This document shows positions 16,011 through 25,302 of a DNA stretch of 64,000 nucleotides, piece after piece (the stretch's first letter is position 1; every line of letters starts with the position of its first letter). Both the position numbers and the translations under genes were made by a program. The notes beneath the pieces were generated by a model that ran no database searches, had not been told where the DNA came from, and saw only the letters and a program-made list of their open reading frames with translations. The stretch comes from Bacillota bacterium (GTDB lineage Bacteria; Bacillota; DSM-12270; Thermacetogeniales; Thermacetogeniaceae): contig JARYLU010000001.1 in the NCBI GenBank assembly GCA_029907475.1, positions 62,001 through 126,000 of the forward strand, read 5' to 3'.

Positions 16011-17508
16011 GCGTATTGGAAAGCAAACCAGCGCCCATTTGGGCGCTGGTTTTTTCATTTCTAGACGTAAAACAAAAAAAGTCCGGATTTTAAAACCTCT
16101 AATCCGGGAAATTCCTGCCGACTGCGAAACCCCGGTCTCTCTATTTGCAAAACTCTGCCCTCACCCGCCTGCTTACTTACTGGAAAGTGTCGAAGGGGGG
16201 GAACGCATTGCCCGTTACTCTTTCATCGGGTGCGTTCCGTTTGCCGTTTTCCGCGCCAAAAACGGCTATGTAGAAGTTCAAGAAGGAAGAAAGAGAACAA
16301 TTTTTAAGCGGGACCCCCTTGCAGTGCTTTCCCAAATTTTTGAGCAGTTTCGGGTCCTGAGCGAGGAACCACTCCCTCCTTTCGTGGGTGGTGCCGCGGG
16401 TTACTTTGGGTACGATTTCGCCCATTACTACGAACGCCTGCCCAGAAAAGCGGTAGACGATCTTCAGGTTCCTGATTGTTATTTAGTTTTAAGCAGAGCC
16501 GCGGTTGTGTTCGACCACGTGCAGGGTGTAATTAAAATTATCGTGCTCGATGAAATGGGAGAGGGGAGGTTTTCAGAGACAGGAAAGATACTCCTGGCTC
16601 ACCTTGAAGCGCGAATTCTAGCCGCCTTGCGCCGTCCGGTTTTTTTTAGAAGGCACGAGAATGAAACTTTCCATGCCGGCAGGATTGAAAGCAACTTGAA
16701 GAAACCGGAGTTTCTGGCACGCGTCCGGGTCGCCAAGCAGTACATTGAAGCGGGCGATATTTTTCAAGTTGTAATTTCGCAACGCCTCAAGGTTCCTTTT
16801 CAAGGAAGCCCCTTCTTTCTGTACCGTACCCTCCGCCGCGTGAATCCTTCGCCTTACCTGTTTTATTTCTCGCTTCCGGAAATGCAGATCATCGGTTCTT
16901 CTCCCGAGATGCTTCTCAAGCGTCAGGGAACCTTGCTGATTACCCGTCCCCTGGCGGGAACACGCCCCCGCGGAAAAAATGAAGCCGAGGATTTCCAGTT
17001 CGAAGAGGAGCTTCGCAATTGTCAGAAAGAGCGGGCCGAGCATGTAATGTTAGTCGATTTAGGCAGAAATGATTTAGGCCGGGTTTCCCGTTACGGTTCT
17101 GTAGCAGTAACCGAGCTTCTCGAAATTGAGCGCTACTCTCATGTGATGCACCTCGTTTCGGAAGTAAGGGGGAACCTGGCTCCAGATCAAACCGTTTACG
17201 ATGCTTTAAAAGCCGTTTTTCCCGCAGGTACTGTTTCCGGCGCCCCGAAAATCCGGGCGATGGAGATTATCGAAGAGTTAGAACCCCAGCGCAGGGGGAT
17301 CTATGCGGGAGCAGTGGGTTATTTAAGCCTGACGGGGCACCTCGATACCTGCATCGCCATCAGAACGATTTTAATTAAAGACGGGTATTTTTTTGCCCAG
17401 GCGGGAGCCGGAATTGTTGCAGATTCCGATCCTGAACGGGAGTATGAAGAAACCTGCAACAAGGCAGCGGCGTTACTCAAGTCTTTATCCCCTGAGGTAA
17501 GGAGGTAA
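16006..17508 (+). CDS. trpE: Anthranilate synthase component I
   Basis: Makes anthranilate from chorismate, using ammonia released by a TrpG glutaminase. Seen: TrpE proper begins near LKPLIREIPADCETPVSLF. The chorismate-binding domain includes SSPEMLLKRQG, RPLAGTRPRGKN, HVMLVDLGRNDLGRV, and FPAGTVSGAPKIRAMEIIEE. Start: no ATG, GTG or TTG lies between the terminator hairpin and the conserved region. ATG 16006, with AAAGGAG eleven bases upstream, is the best candidate. That choice puts the hairpin at 16027-16055 inside the coding sequence as codons for about ten leader residues. About 500 residues. No trpG follows; trpD starts five bases after the stop. Confidence 0.93.
   Translation: MRRIGKQTSAHLGAGFFISRRKTKKVRILKPLIREIPADCETPVSLFAKLCPHPPAYLLESVEGGERIARYSFIGCVPFAVFRAKNGYVEVQEGRKRTIFKRDPLAVLSQIFEQFRVLSEEPLPPFVGGAAGYFGYDFAHYYERLPRKAVDDLQVPDCYLVLSRAAVVFDHVQGVIKIIVLDEMGEGRFSETGKILLAHLEARILAALRRPVFFRRHENETFHAGRIESNLKKPEFLARVRVAKQYIEAGDIFQVVISQRLKVPFQGSPFFLYRTLRRVNPSPYLFYFSLPEMQIIGSSPEMLLKRQGTLLITRPLAGTRPRGKNEAEDFQFEEELRNCQKERAEHVMLVDLGRNDLGRVSRYGSVAVTELLEIERYSHVMHLVSEVRGNLAPDQTVYDALKAVFPAGTVSGAPKIRAMEIIEELEPQRRGIYAGAVGYLSLTGHLDTCIAIRTILIKDGYFFAQAGAGIVADSDPEREYEETCNKAAALLKSLSPEVRR
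16027..16055 (+). terminator. trp attenuator terminator, inside the trpE reading frame
   Basis: ACCAGCGCCC (16027-16036) pairs perfectly with GGGCGCTGGT (16041-16050) around ATTT, and six T follow (16050-16055). It lies after the GAG array and before conserved trpE sequence, so it is an attenuator rather than an end-of-gene terminator. It is translated in frame if trpE starts at 16006. Confidence 0.85.
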
Positions 17509-17513
17509 GGTAA

Positions 17514-18542
17514 ATGGTTAAGGAATTTTTGGAAAAAGTAATTTCTCGTGAGCACCTCTCGGAACAAGAGGCGGAGGTAGTGATGGGGGAATTAATGCAG
17601 GGCAACCTCACCAACACCCAGATCGGAGCCTTTCTGGTTGCGTTAAGAATGAAAGGAGAAACTCCGGGGGAGATCTCGGGATTCGCGCGGGCAATCCGGA
17701 GCCGTGCCCGTTCTGTTCAAATTTCCCCTCTTCCCGGGCCGGTTGTTGATACTTGCGGAACCGGCGGGGATGGTAAACACACTTTTAATATCTCGACCGC
17801 AGCAGCCTTTGTTGCAGCAGGAACCGGACTTGTAGTTGCGAAACACGGAAACCGTTCTATTTCAAGCAGGACGGGGAGTGCCGACCTCCTGGAGGCGCTG
17901 GGGCTAAAAATTGACCTTCCTGTAGAAGCAACGGTTGCCTGCTTAAGGGAGGTCGGGATCGCATTCTTTTTCGCGCCACTGTTCCACCAGGCGATGCGCT
18001 ACGCCCTGGGCCCCCGGCGTGAGCTGGGGATTCGCACCGTTTTTAACCTTTTGGGCCCTTTAACGAATCCTGCAGGAGCGGATATCCAGTTGGTTGGAGT
18101 CTATCATGCGGATCTAACCGAGCTTGTCGGTGATGCTTTGCGGCGCCTGGGTTGTCGCTCTGCCCTGGTGGTGCACGGGTGTGACGGACTGGATGAAATC
18201 TCCATCACAGGTCCCACGAAAATTACCGAGGTGAAACCCGAGGGGCTATCAACTTATTATTTACATCCGGAAGAACTGGGGTTGCCACTGGGAAGGCTTG
18301 ATGAATTAATTGGGGGGTCCCCGGAAGAAAATGCAAAGATTTTTTACGAAGTACTTCAGGGGGTGCCCGGGAGCCGCCGGAATGTGGTTTTACTTAATAG
18401 CGCTGCGGTGTTATTAGCCGCGGAAAGGGCACCGGATTGGGAAACAGCGCTTGCGCTGGCGGAGGAAAGCATTGACCGGGGTGCGGCCTTTGCAAAGTTT
18501 GAGGCTTTGAAGGCTTTTACGGGGAGGGAGATTCCGTGCTGA
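17514..18542 (+). CDS. trpD: Anthranilate phosphoribosyltransferase
   Basis: Joins anthranilate to PRPP, the second step of the Trp branch. Seen: an N-terminal helical domain (GELMQGNLTNTQIGAFLVAL), then the PRPP-binding DTCGTGGDGKHTFNISTAAA near residue 80. KHGNRSISSRTGSADLLEALG and GIRTVFNLLGPLTNPAGAD follow. Length is 342 residues, a stand-alone TrpD without a fused TrpG. ATG 17514 follows AAGGAGG. The stop overlaps the trpC start. Confidence 0.96.
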   Translation: MVKEFLEKVISREHLSEQEAEVVMGELMQGNLTNTQIGAFLVALRMKGETPGEISGFARAIRSRARSVQISPLPGPVVDTCGTGGDGKHTFNISTAAAFVAAGTGLVVAKHGNRSISSRTGSADLLEALGLKIDLPVEATVACLREVGIAFFFAPLFHQAMRYALGPRRELGIRTVFNLLGPLTNPAGADIQLVGVYHADLTELVGDALRRLGCRSALVVHGCDGLDEISITGPTKITEVKPEGLSTYYLHPEELGLPLGRLDELIGGSPEENAKIFYEVLQGVPGSRRNVVLLNSAAVLLAAERAPDWETALALAEESIDRGAAFAKFEALKAFTGREIPC

Positions 18543-19378
18543 ATGCAATTGTAGCCGTGCGCCGGATTGCGGTAAAGGAATACCGGGCCCGCCATTCTCC
18601 TCGAGAGCTAGCTGCAAGGTTAGCCCAAGTACCCCCGCCGAGGGACTTTGCCCTGGTACTTCGGCGAAAAGAAGGAGAATCCATGAGGTTGATTGCGGAA
18701 ATTAAGGTTGCTTCTCCCTCGGCGGGTATCCTGTGCCGAAACCTGATTCCCTCGCAGTACGTCCGTGCGTATGAAAACGGGGGGGCCTCTGCCTTATCTG
18801 TGGTAGTCGAACCCCGGTTTTTCCTGGGGTCGGGAGATTTGTTGCGGGAGGTTAAAAATTTAACCAGCCTCCCGGTTTTAGCCAAAGATTTTATCATTGA
18901 TCCGGTTCAAATCTACCTGGCTCGGACCCAGGGGGCAGATGCTGTGCTTCTCCTGGCTTCACTTCTTTCGCTGGAAACATTACGAGAATTTGTGGCTCTC
19001 GCGAACTCCCTGGGCATGGCTTCCCTTGTAGAAGTACACGATGAAGAGGAATTAACCCGGGCGCTGGAATCGGGAACAAACTTAATCGGGATTAACAACC
19101 GGGACCTGAACACTTTTCAGATCGATCTCAGCACTACGGAAAGATTGAAAAAATTAATTCCTGCGGAGTATTTGAGTGTCAGTGAAAGCGGAATTAAAAC
19201 CAAATTGGATTGGGAACGGATCGCCCAAACCGGGGTAGATGGCGTCTTAATTGGAGAAGCGTTCATGCGCGCCCAAAACCCCACTGCACAAATGCTTACT
19301 TTTCTGGGGCTTCGCCGGCATCCGGAGAGTAGCGAAGGAGGAAGAGAGGATGGCATTAACGGGAACGTTGCCCGATAG
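18536..19378 (+). CDS. trpC: Indole-3-glycerol-phosphate synthase
   Basis: Closes the indole ring from carboxyphenylamino-deoxyribulose phosphate. Seen: a TIM barrel with the catalytic lysine in [63 protein letters not shown] and [12 protein letters not shown]. Length is 280 residues, so there is no fused TrpF. The start is GTG 18536 with GGGGAGGG upstream. It overlaps trpD by 7 bases and trpB by 29. Confidence 0.96.
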   Translation: MLNAIVAVRRIAVKEYRARHSPRELAARLAQVPPPRDFALVLRRKEGESMRLIAEIKVASPSAGILCRNLIPSQYVRAYENGGASALSVVVEPRFFLGSGDLLREVKNLTSLPVLAKDFIIDPVQIYLARTQGADAVLLLASLLSLETLREFVALANSLGMASLVEVHDEEELTRALESGTNLIGINNRDLNTFQIDLSTTERLKKLIPAEYLSVSESGIKTKLDWERIAQTGVDGVLIGEAFMRAQNPTAQMLTFLGLRRHPESSEGGREDGINGNVAR

Positions 19379-20555
19379 CCGGGGAAGGTTTGGAAGCTAT
19401 GGGGGAAGGTTTGTCCCCGAAACCCTGTCCGCAGCGCTGGAAGACCTGGAACAGGCCTACCGGGAGGCCCAGGCCGACCCCCTTTTTAGCGAGCAATTGC
19501 GTGCTTACTTACGGGACTATGTGGGCCGTCCCAGCCCGATTTACTACGCCCGCCGGCTTACAGAAAAATTGGGAGGGGGCCGGATTTTTTTAAAACGGGA
19601 GGATCTTAACCACACAGGTGCCCATAAGATCAACAATGCCCTGGGACAGGGTCTGCTGGCTCGCCGGATGGGGAAGTCGCGGCTCATTGCAGAAACCGGT
19701 GCGGGGCAGCATGGCGTAGCGACGGCTACGGTAGCGGCCCTTTTAGGGTTGCAGTGTGATGTTTTTATGGGGGTTCACGACATTAAACGGCAGCACCTCA
19801 ATGTCCTGCGGATGGAAATTCTGGGGGCGCGGGTGATTCCGGTTCCGCACGGTACGGGTACTTTAAAAGACGCGACAAGTGAAGCGATGCGAGATTGGGT
19901 TACGAACGTCGAAACTACCTATTACTTGATCGGATCGACTGTAGGCCCCCACCCTTACCCGATGATGGTCCGCGATTTTCAAAGTGTGATTGGGGAAGAG
20001 GTGAAGGCCCAGGCGCAGGACTTGTGGGGGCGCCTTCCCGATTATGTAATTGCCTGTGTTGGGGGAGGAAGCAACGCCCTGGGGATTTTTGCCCCCCTTT
20101 TGGATGAAAGGATTAGCTTGATTGGGGTTGAGGGTGCCGGCAAAGGCTTAAATTCAGGGCACCACTCTGCCAGTTTACAAAAGGGGAAACCCGGGGTTTT
20201 ACACGGTTCCTACAGCTATCTCCTCCAAGATGAATGGGGGCAGATTCAAGAGGCTTACTCCCTTGCCGCGGGTTTAGATTATCCTGGGGTCGGCCCCGAA
20301 CACAGTTTCCTTAAAGATTGCGGCAGGGTCACCTATACCGCAGCAACCGATCGCGAAGCCCTCACGGCCTTCTTTTTATTGAGTGAAACGGAAGGAATTT
20401 TACCCGCTCTGGAAAGCGCCCATGCCCTTGCTTATGCCTGTAAGCTGGCTCCTACTTTAAACAAGGAAAAGATTGTTTTGATTAATCTCTCGGGGCGTGG
20501 AGATAAGGACGTTGAGGTCATTGCTGGGGAAAGGAGAATTATATATGAGTCCTGA
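19350..20555 (+). CDS. trpB: Tryptophan synthase beta chain
   Basis: PLP enzyme that condenses indole with serine. Seen: [15 protein letters not shown] at the N-terminus, the PLP lysine in [31 protein letters not shown], and the phosphate-binding [12 protein letters not shown]. The C-terminus includes [12 protein letters not shown]. Length is 401 residues (the TrpB1 type that pairs with TrpA). ATG 19350 has GAAGGAGG in front and lies inside the end of trpC; the longer in-frame extension is the trpC overlap. Confidence 0.97.
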   Translation: MALTGTLPDSRGRFGSYGGRFVPETLSAALEDLEQAYREAQADPLFSEQLRAYLRDYVGRPSPIYYARRLTEKLGGGRIFLKREDLNHTGAHKINNALGQGLLARRMGKSRLIAETGAGQHGVATATVAALLGLQCDVFMGVHDIKRQHLNVLRMEILGARVIPVPHGTGTLKDATSEAMRDWVTNVETTYYLIGSTVGPHPYPMMVRDFQSVIGEEVKAQAQDLWGRLPDYVIACVGGGSNALGIFAPLLDERISLIGVEGAGKGLNSGHHSASLQKGKPGVLHGSYSYLLQDEWGQIQEAYSLAAGLDYPGVGPEHSFLKDCGRVTYTAATDREALTAFFLLSETEGILPALESAHALAYACKLAPTLNKEKIVLINLSGRGDKDVEVIAGERRIIYES

Positions 20556-21366
20556 TCACCCGGATTTCTTCTTTTCGTCCTGTGAATCACAATCTGAAAA
20601 AAGACTGGTTGCCTACCTTTGTGCGGGAGACCCGGACCTGGAAAAATCGGTGCTCTGGGCTCAAGCCCTGGTGGAAGGAGGCGCTGATTGCCTTGAGCTC
20701 GGTGTACCCTTTTCCGATCCTTTAGCCGATGGCCCGGTGATCCAGGCAGCGGCACAGCGAGCCCTGGCTGCAGGCGTTAACCTGGAAAAAGTACTCGGTT
20801 TGGGAGAGGTGCTCATGAAAAGGCTTCCCAAACAGGTTCCCCTTGTGTTAATGAGTTACCTAAATCCGATCCTGCAATACGGAACGCAAAAGTTTGCCAC
20901 CGACCTGGCCTCCCGGGGCTTTAGAGGGGCTATCATTGTGGATCTTCCTTATGAGGAGGGGGATGTTTTGCGAGATCTTTTAAGTCGCGAAAAAATTTCT
21001 TTAATTCCCCTTGTTGCTCCTACGACGCGGGAAGAGAGGCTTCAAAAAATTGTCCGGGCGGGAACGGGATTTGTTTATTGCATTTCCGTCACCGGTGTGA
21101 CAGGCCCGCGGGATACCTTAGATCCTCGAATTTGTTCTTTAATTTCACGCATTAAAGACTTGAGTACGCTCCCGGCGGTGGTTGGTTTCGGTGTAAGCAA
21201 ACCCGAACAAGCTGCCGCGATTGCCTCCTTCGCTGACGGCATCGTGGTTGGAAGTGCTTTTATACGTCTTATCGGTTCAGCTCAAGGGGATCCTGAAGCG
21301 ATCCAGAAACAACTCAAGGAACTCGCGGAAAACTTAAAAAATGCCCTCACCCAACACGCAAGGTAA
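20545..21366 (+). CDS. trpA: Tryptophan synthase alpha chain
   Basis: Cleaves indole-glycerol phosphate to indole, which is channelled to TrpB. Seen: a TIM barrel with [15 protein letters not shown], the catalytic Glu in [19 protein letters not shown], and an Asp in [12 protein letters not shown]. Later come [13 protein letters not shown] and [12 protein letters not shown]. Length is 273 residues. ATG 20545 follows AAAGGAG and overlaps trpB by 11 bases. It is the last gene of trpEDCBA. About 140 bases on there is an intrinsic terminator. Confidence 0.96.
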   Translation: MSPDHPDFFFSSCESQSEKRLVAYLCAGDPDLEKSVLWAQALVEGGADCLELGVPFSDPLADGPVIQAAAQRALAAGVNLEKVLGLGEVLMKRLPKQVPLVLMSYLNPILQYGTQKFATDLASRGFRGAIIVDLPYEEGDVLRDLLSREKISLIPLVAPTTREERLQKIVRAGTGFVYCISVTGVTGPRDTLDPRICSLISRIKDLSTLPAVVGFGVSKPEQAAAIASFADGIVVGSAFIRLIGSAQGDPEAIQKQLKELAENLKNALTQHAR

Positions 21367-21503
21367 TTGTTGCTCTCCTTCAAGGGTTATGATAAGATAT
21401 TAGAAACCCGGGGAGAAGTACGGCAGGAATAGGGTGTACCCGGTAAGCAAAGAAATACTAAATGATGGTAGGACGGTAGAACGGCAGGGAGAAGTTCATA
21501 AAG

Positions 21504-21529
21504 GGTACTCCTTGCAGGAGTACCTTTTT
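21504..21529 (+). terminator. Terminator after trpA or attenuator before aroF
   Basis: GGTACTCC pairs perfectly with GGAGTACC around TTGCA, and five T follow. It lies 138 bases after trpA and 54 before the aroF start. It therefore either ends the trp transcript or, if a promoter lies in 21367-21480, regulates aroF. I see no T-box consensus in the leader. Confidence 0.8.
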
Positions 21530-21582
21530 GCCTTCCGACTTGTTGTTCTCCTTAAGTAAAAAGATTAAGGAGGGTATTTATC

Positions 21583-22632
21583 GTGATCATCGTCATGGAG
21601 GCCTCAGCAACGCAGAAGGAGATTGAGGCGGTACAGGCAAGATTAATTCAGGAGGGGTTTTCGGTCCATCTCTCTCAGGGAGTTGCGAGAACCATCATCG
21701 GTGTAATCGGAGATCGAACCAGGGCGCTAAGTTTATCTTTAGGTATGATGCCGGGCGTGGAAAAGGTAGTTCCTATTCTTAACCCCTTTAAGCTGGCCAG
21801 TCGAGAGTTCCGGCAAGAAAATACAATAATCGAGGTCGGGCCCCACCTCCTGGGCGGCAAGCAAATCCATATCATTGCCGGGCCATGTGCCGTTGAGGGT
21901 AGGGATCAACTGCTGGAAACGGCATTTACGGTAAAAGAGGCCGGCGCTACCTTTTTACGGGGTGGGGCTTTTAAACCCAGGACCTCTCCCTACTCCTTCC
22001 AGGGGCTTGAAGAAAAGGGATTGGAAATCCTGGCCGAGGCCCGGCAAAAGACCGGACTCTTGATCGTAACCGAAGTCATGGACCCCAGATTAGTTCCTCT
22101 TGTTGCTGCTTATGCCGATATCTTACAAATCGGCGCCCGTAATATGCAGAATTTCTTCCTACTGCGGGAAGTTGCAAAAATTGAAAAACCTGTTTTGTTA
22201 AAACGCGGTCCTTCAGCAACCATCGAGGAGTGGTTGATGGCAGCGGAATACATTATGCTCGGCGGCAATCACCAGATCGTCCTCTGTGAGCGGGGAATTC
22301 GCACTTTTGAAACATTTACCAGGAATACCCTTGATCTAAGTGCCGTACCCGTTATCAAACAACTATCTCACCTTCCGGTAATTGTTGATCCCAGTCATGG
22401 CACGGGCAAGTGGTGGCTGGTTCAACCCATGGCGCGGGCCGCCGTCGCGGCGGGAGCCGATGGACTGATGGTAGAAGTGCATCCATCCCCTAGCGATGCC
22501 TTGTCTGACGGGCAGCAGTCCCTGACCCCGGAAAACTTTCGTTCGCTGATTGCCGGAGTCCGGGAAGTGAGCCAGGCTGTCGGACGGTGCTTTGCGGAGG
22601 CCGGGGTTGGCCGGAGGGAGCAACTGGTGTGA
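21583..22632 (+). CDS. aroF: 3-deoxy-7-phosphoheptulonate synthase (type I-beta, with N-terminal regulatory domain)
   Basis: First step of the shikimate pathway: PEP plus erythrose-4-phosphate to DAHP. Seen: residues 1-65 form a small ferredoxin-like regulatory domain ([18 protein letters not shown]). The barrel then has [62 protein letters not shown] and the metal-site [11 protein letters not shown]. Length is 349 residues, like the feedback-controlled Thermotoga-type enzymes. GTG 21583 follows AAGGAGGG. The stop overlaps the start of the pheA remnant (GTGTGA). Confidence 0.96.
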   Translation: MIIVMEASATQKEIEAVQARLIQEGFSVHLSQGVARTIIGVIGDRTRALSLSLGMMPGVEKVVPILNPFKLASREFRQENTIIEVGPHLLGGKQIHIIAGPCAVEGRDQLLETAFTVKEAGATFLRGGAFKPRTSPYSFQGLEEKGLEILAEARQKTGLLIVTEVMDPRLVPLVAAYADILQIGARNMQNFFLLREVAKIEKPVLLKRGPSATIEEWLMAAEYIMLGGNHQIVLCERGIRTFETFTRNTLDLSAVPVIKQLSHLPVIVDPSHGTGKWWLVQPMARAAVAAGADGLMVEVHPSPSDALSDGQQSLTPENFRSLIAGVREVSQAVGRCFAEAGVGRREQLV

Positions 22633-22838
22633 AAAGAATCGGGTACTTGGGGCCGGCAGGAACTTATGCAGAACGGGCAGCCAGGACTTATGCTAAGATG
22701 GGGTAATTATATTTTTTCTGGATTGCTTAGGTCATGCCGCACTGCCCCGTCCGGGAGGTGCTCGAAAGTTTGAAAGAGTACACGGTAATGCTTAAAAGCC
22801 TGGGATCGTATCCGTGCGCCCCGGGTGTTGACTGCTAA
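22629..22838 (+). pseudogene. pheA: Prephenate dehydratase remnant, internally deleted
   Basis: Only the two ends of pheA are left. From GTG 22629, overlapping the aroF stop, the sequence encodes [20 protein letters not shown] and YAKMG, the classic PheA N-terminus, then a stop (TAA 22704). From about 22749 the same frame encodes VREVLESLKEYTVMLKSLGS followed by YP, the characteristic end of the PheA ACT domain, to TAA 22836. A second stop (TAG 22728) lies between. Intact PheA is about 270-280 residues, so roughly 600-650 bases, including the catalytic TRF region, are gone. The gene is dead, and Phe synthesis must rely on another dehydratase or be lost. Confidence 0.88.
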
Positions 22839-22850
22839 GGGTGAGCTGCG

Positions 22851-23942
22851 ATGGAAAAGAAAAAAGTTGCCATTATCGGGTTAGGCGTGATCGGGGGTTC
22901 CCTGGGGATGGCTCTCGTAGCACGCGGAAATTACCACGTGGTAGGAGTCGATCGGGATCCCTTGATCCTTCAGGTGGCACAGGAAACCAATGCTGTTTCC
23001 GAGGTTACCCTGGACTGTTGTGAGGGTGTTTCCGGAGCCGATGTTATTTTTCTTGCCGTCCCGATCGGAGAAATTTTCAAGGTTGCAGAGAAGATTAAAG
23101 ATTTTGTTACGCCTTCGGCTGTCATTACCGACGTGGGAAGCACGAAGGGTCTTGTTGTCGCGGGGCTGGAAGAAATGTTTTCTTCCCGCTTCGTAGGCGG
23201 GCACCCCATGACCGGTTCCGAGTATGCAGGAATCAAGGGAGCAGACCGCTATCTTTTCGAAAATGCGTTATATGTTCTAACACCTACACCTCGCACCGAT
23301 CCTGCGGCCGTTGCAGAGATTAAAAAGATCGTTGCAGAAGTAGGGGCGCGTAATCTGTGTCTTTCTCCTCATGAACACGATTTAATTGTAGCTACCGTCA
23401 GTCATTTACCTCATTTTTTAGCCTTAACTTTAATGAATTACGCGGGCAAGCTTGCTTTAAGCCATCCTGAAACCTTGCTCCTGGCTGCGGGTGGGTTTCG
23501 GGACGTAACCCGGGTTGCCTCAGGTCATCCTGCGATTTGGCGAGATATTTACGCCAGTAACCGCGAACATCTCGTAAATACGTGCCGTCAATTCCGGGAG
23601 CTTTTAAGAGAAATGGAACAGTATTTAGAGCAAGGAGACTTTGGGACACTTGTTACGATTATGGAAGAAGCGCGGCGGGAAAGAGAAAAGATCCCTCTGA
23701 AAATTAGAGGGTTTCTTCCTGCGGTTTATGAAGTAGTCGTAACTGTCCCCGACCGCCCCGGCACCATTGCACATGTGGCAGGAATCCTGGGGGAAAGAGG
23801 AATTAACATTATCGATATTGAAATTTTGCGCGTTAGAGAAGGAGATGGCGGCACGATCAGGCTGGCCTTTGCCAAAGAAGCGGAAGCCGAATTAGCTTTG
23901 CGCGCTTTGCGCGAAAATGGAGTTATTGTAAAAAGACGTTGA
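22851..23942 (+). CDS. tyrA: Prephenate dehydrogenase with C-terminal ACT domain
   Basis: Oxidatively decarboxylates prephenate (or arogenate) toward tyrosine with NAD(P). Seen: a Rossmann GLGVIGGSLGMALVARG, DVGSTKGLV, GGHPMTGSEYAGIKGADRYL and the catalytic-domain SPHEHDLIVATVSHLPHFLA. Residues about 290-363 form an ACT domain (VTVPDRPGTIAHVAGILGER) that probably senses tyrosine. Length is 363 residues. ATG 22851 is used. It follows the dead pheA, so the original order was aroF-pheA-tyrA-aroA. Confidence 0.95.
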   Translation: MEKKKVAIIGLGVIGGSLGMALVARGNYHVVGVDRDPLILQVAQETNAVSEVTLDCCEGVSGADVIFLAVPIGEIFKVAEKIKDFVTPSAVITDVGSTKGLVVAGLEEMFSSRFVGGHPMTGSEYAGIKGADRYLFENALYVLTPTPRTDPAAVAEIKKIVAEVGARNLCLSPHEHDLIVATVSHLPHFLALTLMNYAGKLALSHPETLLLAAGGFRDVTRVASGHPAIWRDIYASNREHLVNTCRQFRELLREMEQYLEQGDFGTLVTIMEEARREREKIPLKIRGFLPAVYEVVVTVPDRPGTIAHVAGILGERGINIIDIEILRVREGDGGTIRLAFAKEAEAELALRALRENGVIVKRR

Positions 23943-23958
23943 ACATTGGAGGTGCTCG

Positions 23959-25257
23959 ATGGAACTAAGAGTAATTCCAGGGGGAAAAATTGCAGGTTCG
24001 TGTACGGTCCCAGGCGATAAGTCAATCTCCCACCGGGCGGCTTTAATCGCTGCCCTCGCCGAAGGAACCACGACAATTAAAAATTTCCAGCAAGGAGAGG
24101 ATTGTTTGTGCACTCTCCGGTGTCTTGAGGCACTGGGGATTCCAATTGAACAGCGCGAAGGTGTGGTTCGCGTCACCGGTAAGGGCTTGGACGGGCTGGA
24201 GGAACCGGATGTTGTTTTGGATGCAGGAAACTCCGGAACAACGCTCCGGCTTTTGCTGGGAGTGCTGGCAGGTCAGGATCTCTTTGCCGTGATTACCGGT
24301 GACCAGTCTTTGCGCCAGCGTCCCATGGGTCGGGTTATCCAGCCTCTCCAAAAAATGGGGGCGCAAATTTGGGGCCGGGTCAGTGACTCAAGGGCTCCTC
24401 TAGCTATTAAAGGTTTTCCTGATTTGGTACCGCTCAATTACCGTCTTCCGGTGGCAAGTGCTCAGGTCAAATCGGCAATTCTTCTAGCCGGTTTAAATGC
24501 CGGGGGGATGACTACGGTGATCCAGCCGGCCCTTTCGCGCGACCATACCGAACGGATGTTGCACGCCTTTGGAGCCCGGATTGAAGTTGACGATCTGACG
24601 GTGCAAATCGAAGGGAAAGTGCCACTCCGGGGGCAGGAGATAGACGTGCCGGGGGATCTTTCTTCCGCCGCGTTTTTGCTCGTTGCAGCCAGTATTCTTC
24701 CCGAAAGCGAACTTCTCATCCGGAATGTTGGTATTAATCCTACCCGTACCGGTATTCTTGAAGTGCTGGAAGAAATGGGGGCAAAAATTGATGTAATCAA
24801 TGAGCGGCTCCAGGGAGGGGAACCTGTTGCCGATCTCCAGGTTCAATCCGCAAGCCTGAAGGGGGTAGAAATAGGAGGCGATTTGGTTCCCCGGCTTATT
24901 GATGAGATCCCGATTCTTGCAGTAGCTGCCGCAACCGCGCGTGGTATTACCGAAATCTTTGATGCTGCGGAACTCAGAGTAAAAGAAACAGATCGCTTGA
25001 GGGCAATTACACGCGAGTTACAAAAAATGGGGGTTGAGATTAAAGAAAAACCTGATGGCTTATGGATCAGGGGGGGTCAGGATCTGCACGGTGCGGAAAC
25101 AGCTTCCTGGGGGGACCACCGGATTGCGATGGCCCTGGCGGTTGCCGGATTAATTGGAACAGGTGAAACCATAATCCATAATGTTGAATGCATTGATGTT
25201 TCTTTCCCCGGCTTTGCTACACTCCTTCAAGACCTGGGGGCTTGCCTGGAAACCTAG
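23959..25257 (+). CDS. aroA: 5-enolpyruvylshikimate-3-phosphate synthase
   Basis: Adds enolpyruvate from PEP to shikimate-3-phosphate. Seen: CTVPGDKSISHRAALIAALA near the start, LDAGNSGTTLRLLLGVLAGQ, GDQSLRQRPMGRVIQPL, PVASAQVKSAILLAGL, and the C-terminal ELRVKETDRLRAI and WGDHRIAMALAVAGL. Length is 432 residues. The GNSGTTLR sequence suggests the class I/II variation cannot be settled by eye. ATG 23959 follows TTGGAGGTG. It closes the aromatic block. Confidence 0.96.
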   Translation: MELRVIPGGKIAGSCTVPGDKSISHRAALIAALAEGTTTIKNFQQGEDCLCTLRCLEALGIPIEQREGVVRVTGKGLDGLEEPDVVLDAGNSGTTLRLLLGVLAGQDLFAVITGDQSLRQRPMGRVIQPLQKMGAQIWGRVSDSRAPLAIKGFPDLVPLNYRLPVASAQVKSAILLAGLNAGGMTTVIQPALSRDHTERMLHAFGARIEVDDLTVQIEGKVPLRGQEIDVPGDLSSAAFLLVAASILPESELLIRNVGINPTRTGILEVLEEMGAKIDVINERLQGGEPVADLQVQSASLKGVEIGGDLVPRLIDEIPILAVAAATARGITEIFDAAELRVKETDRLRAITRELQKMGVEIKEKPDGLWIRGGQDLHGAETASWGDHRIAMALAVAGLIGTGETIIHNVECIDVSFPGFATLLQDLGACLET

Positions 25258-25302
25258 TCAGATCAAAAAACTTATGATAGAATATGCGGGGGAGTGATTG
25301 CG

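Noticed and set aside
21367-21582. T-box leader before aroF
   Set aside because: No T-box consensus (AGGGTGGNACCGCG-like) or specifier loop could be found.
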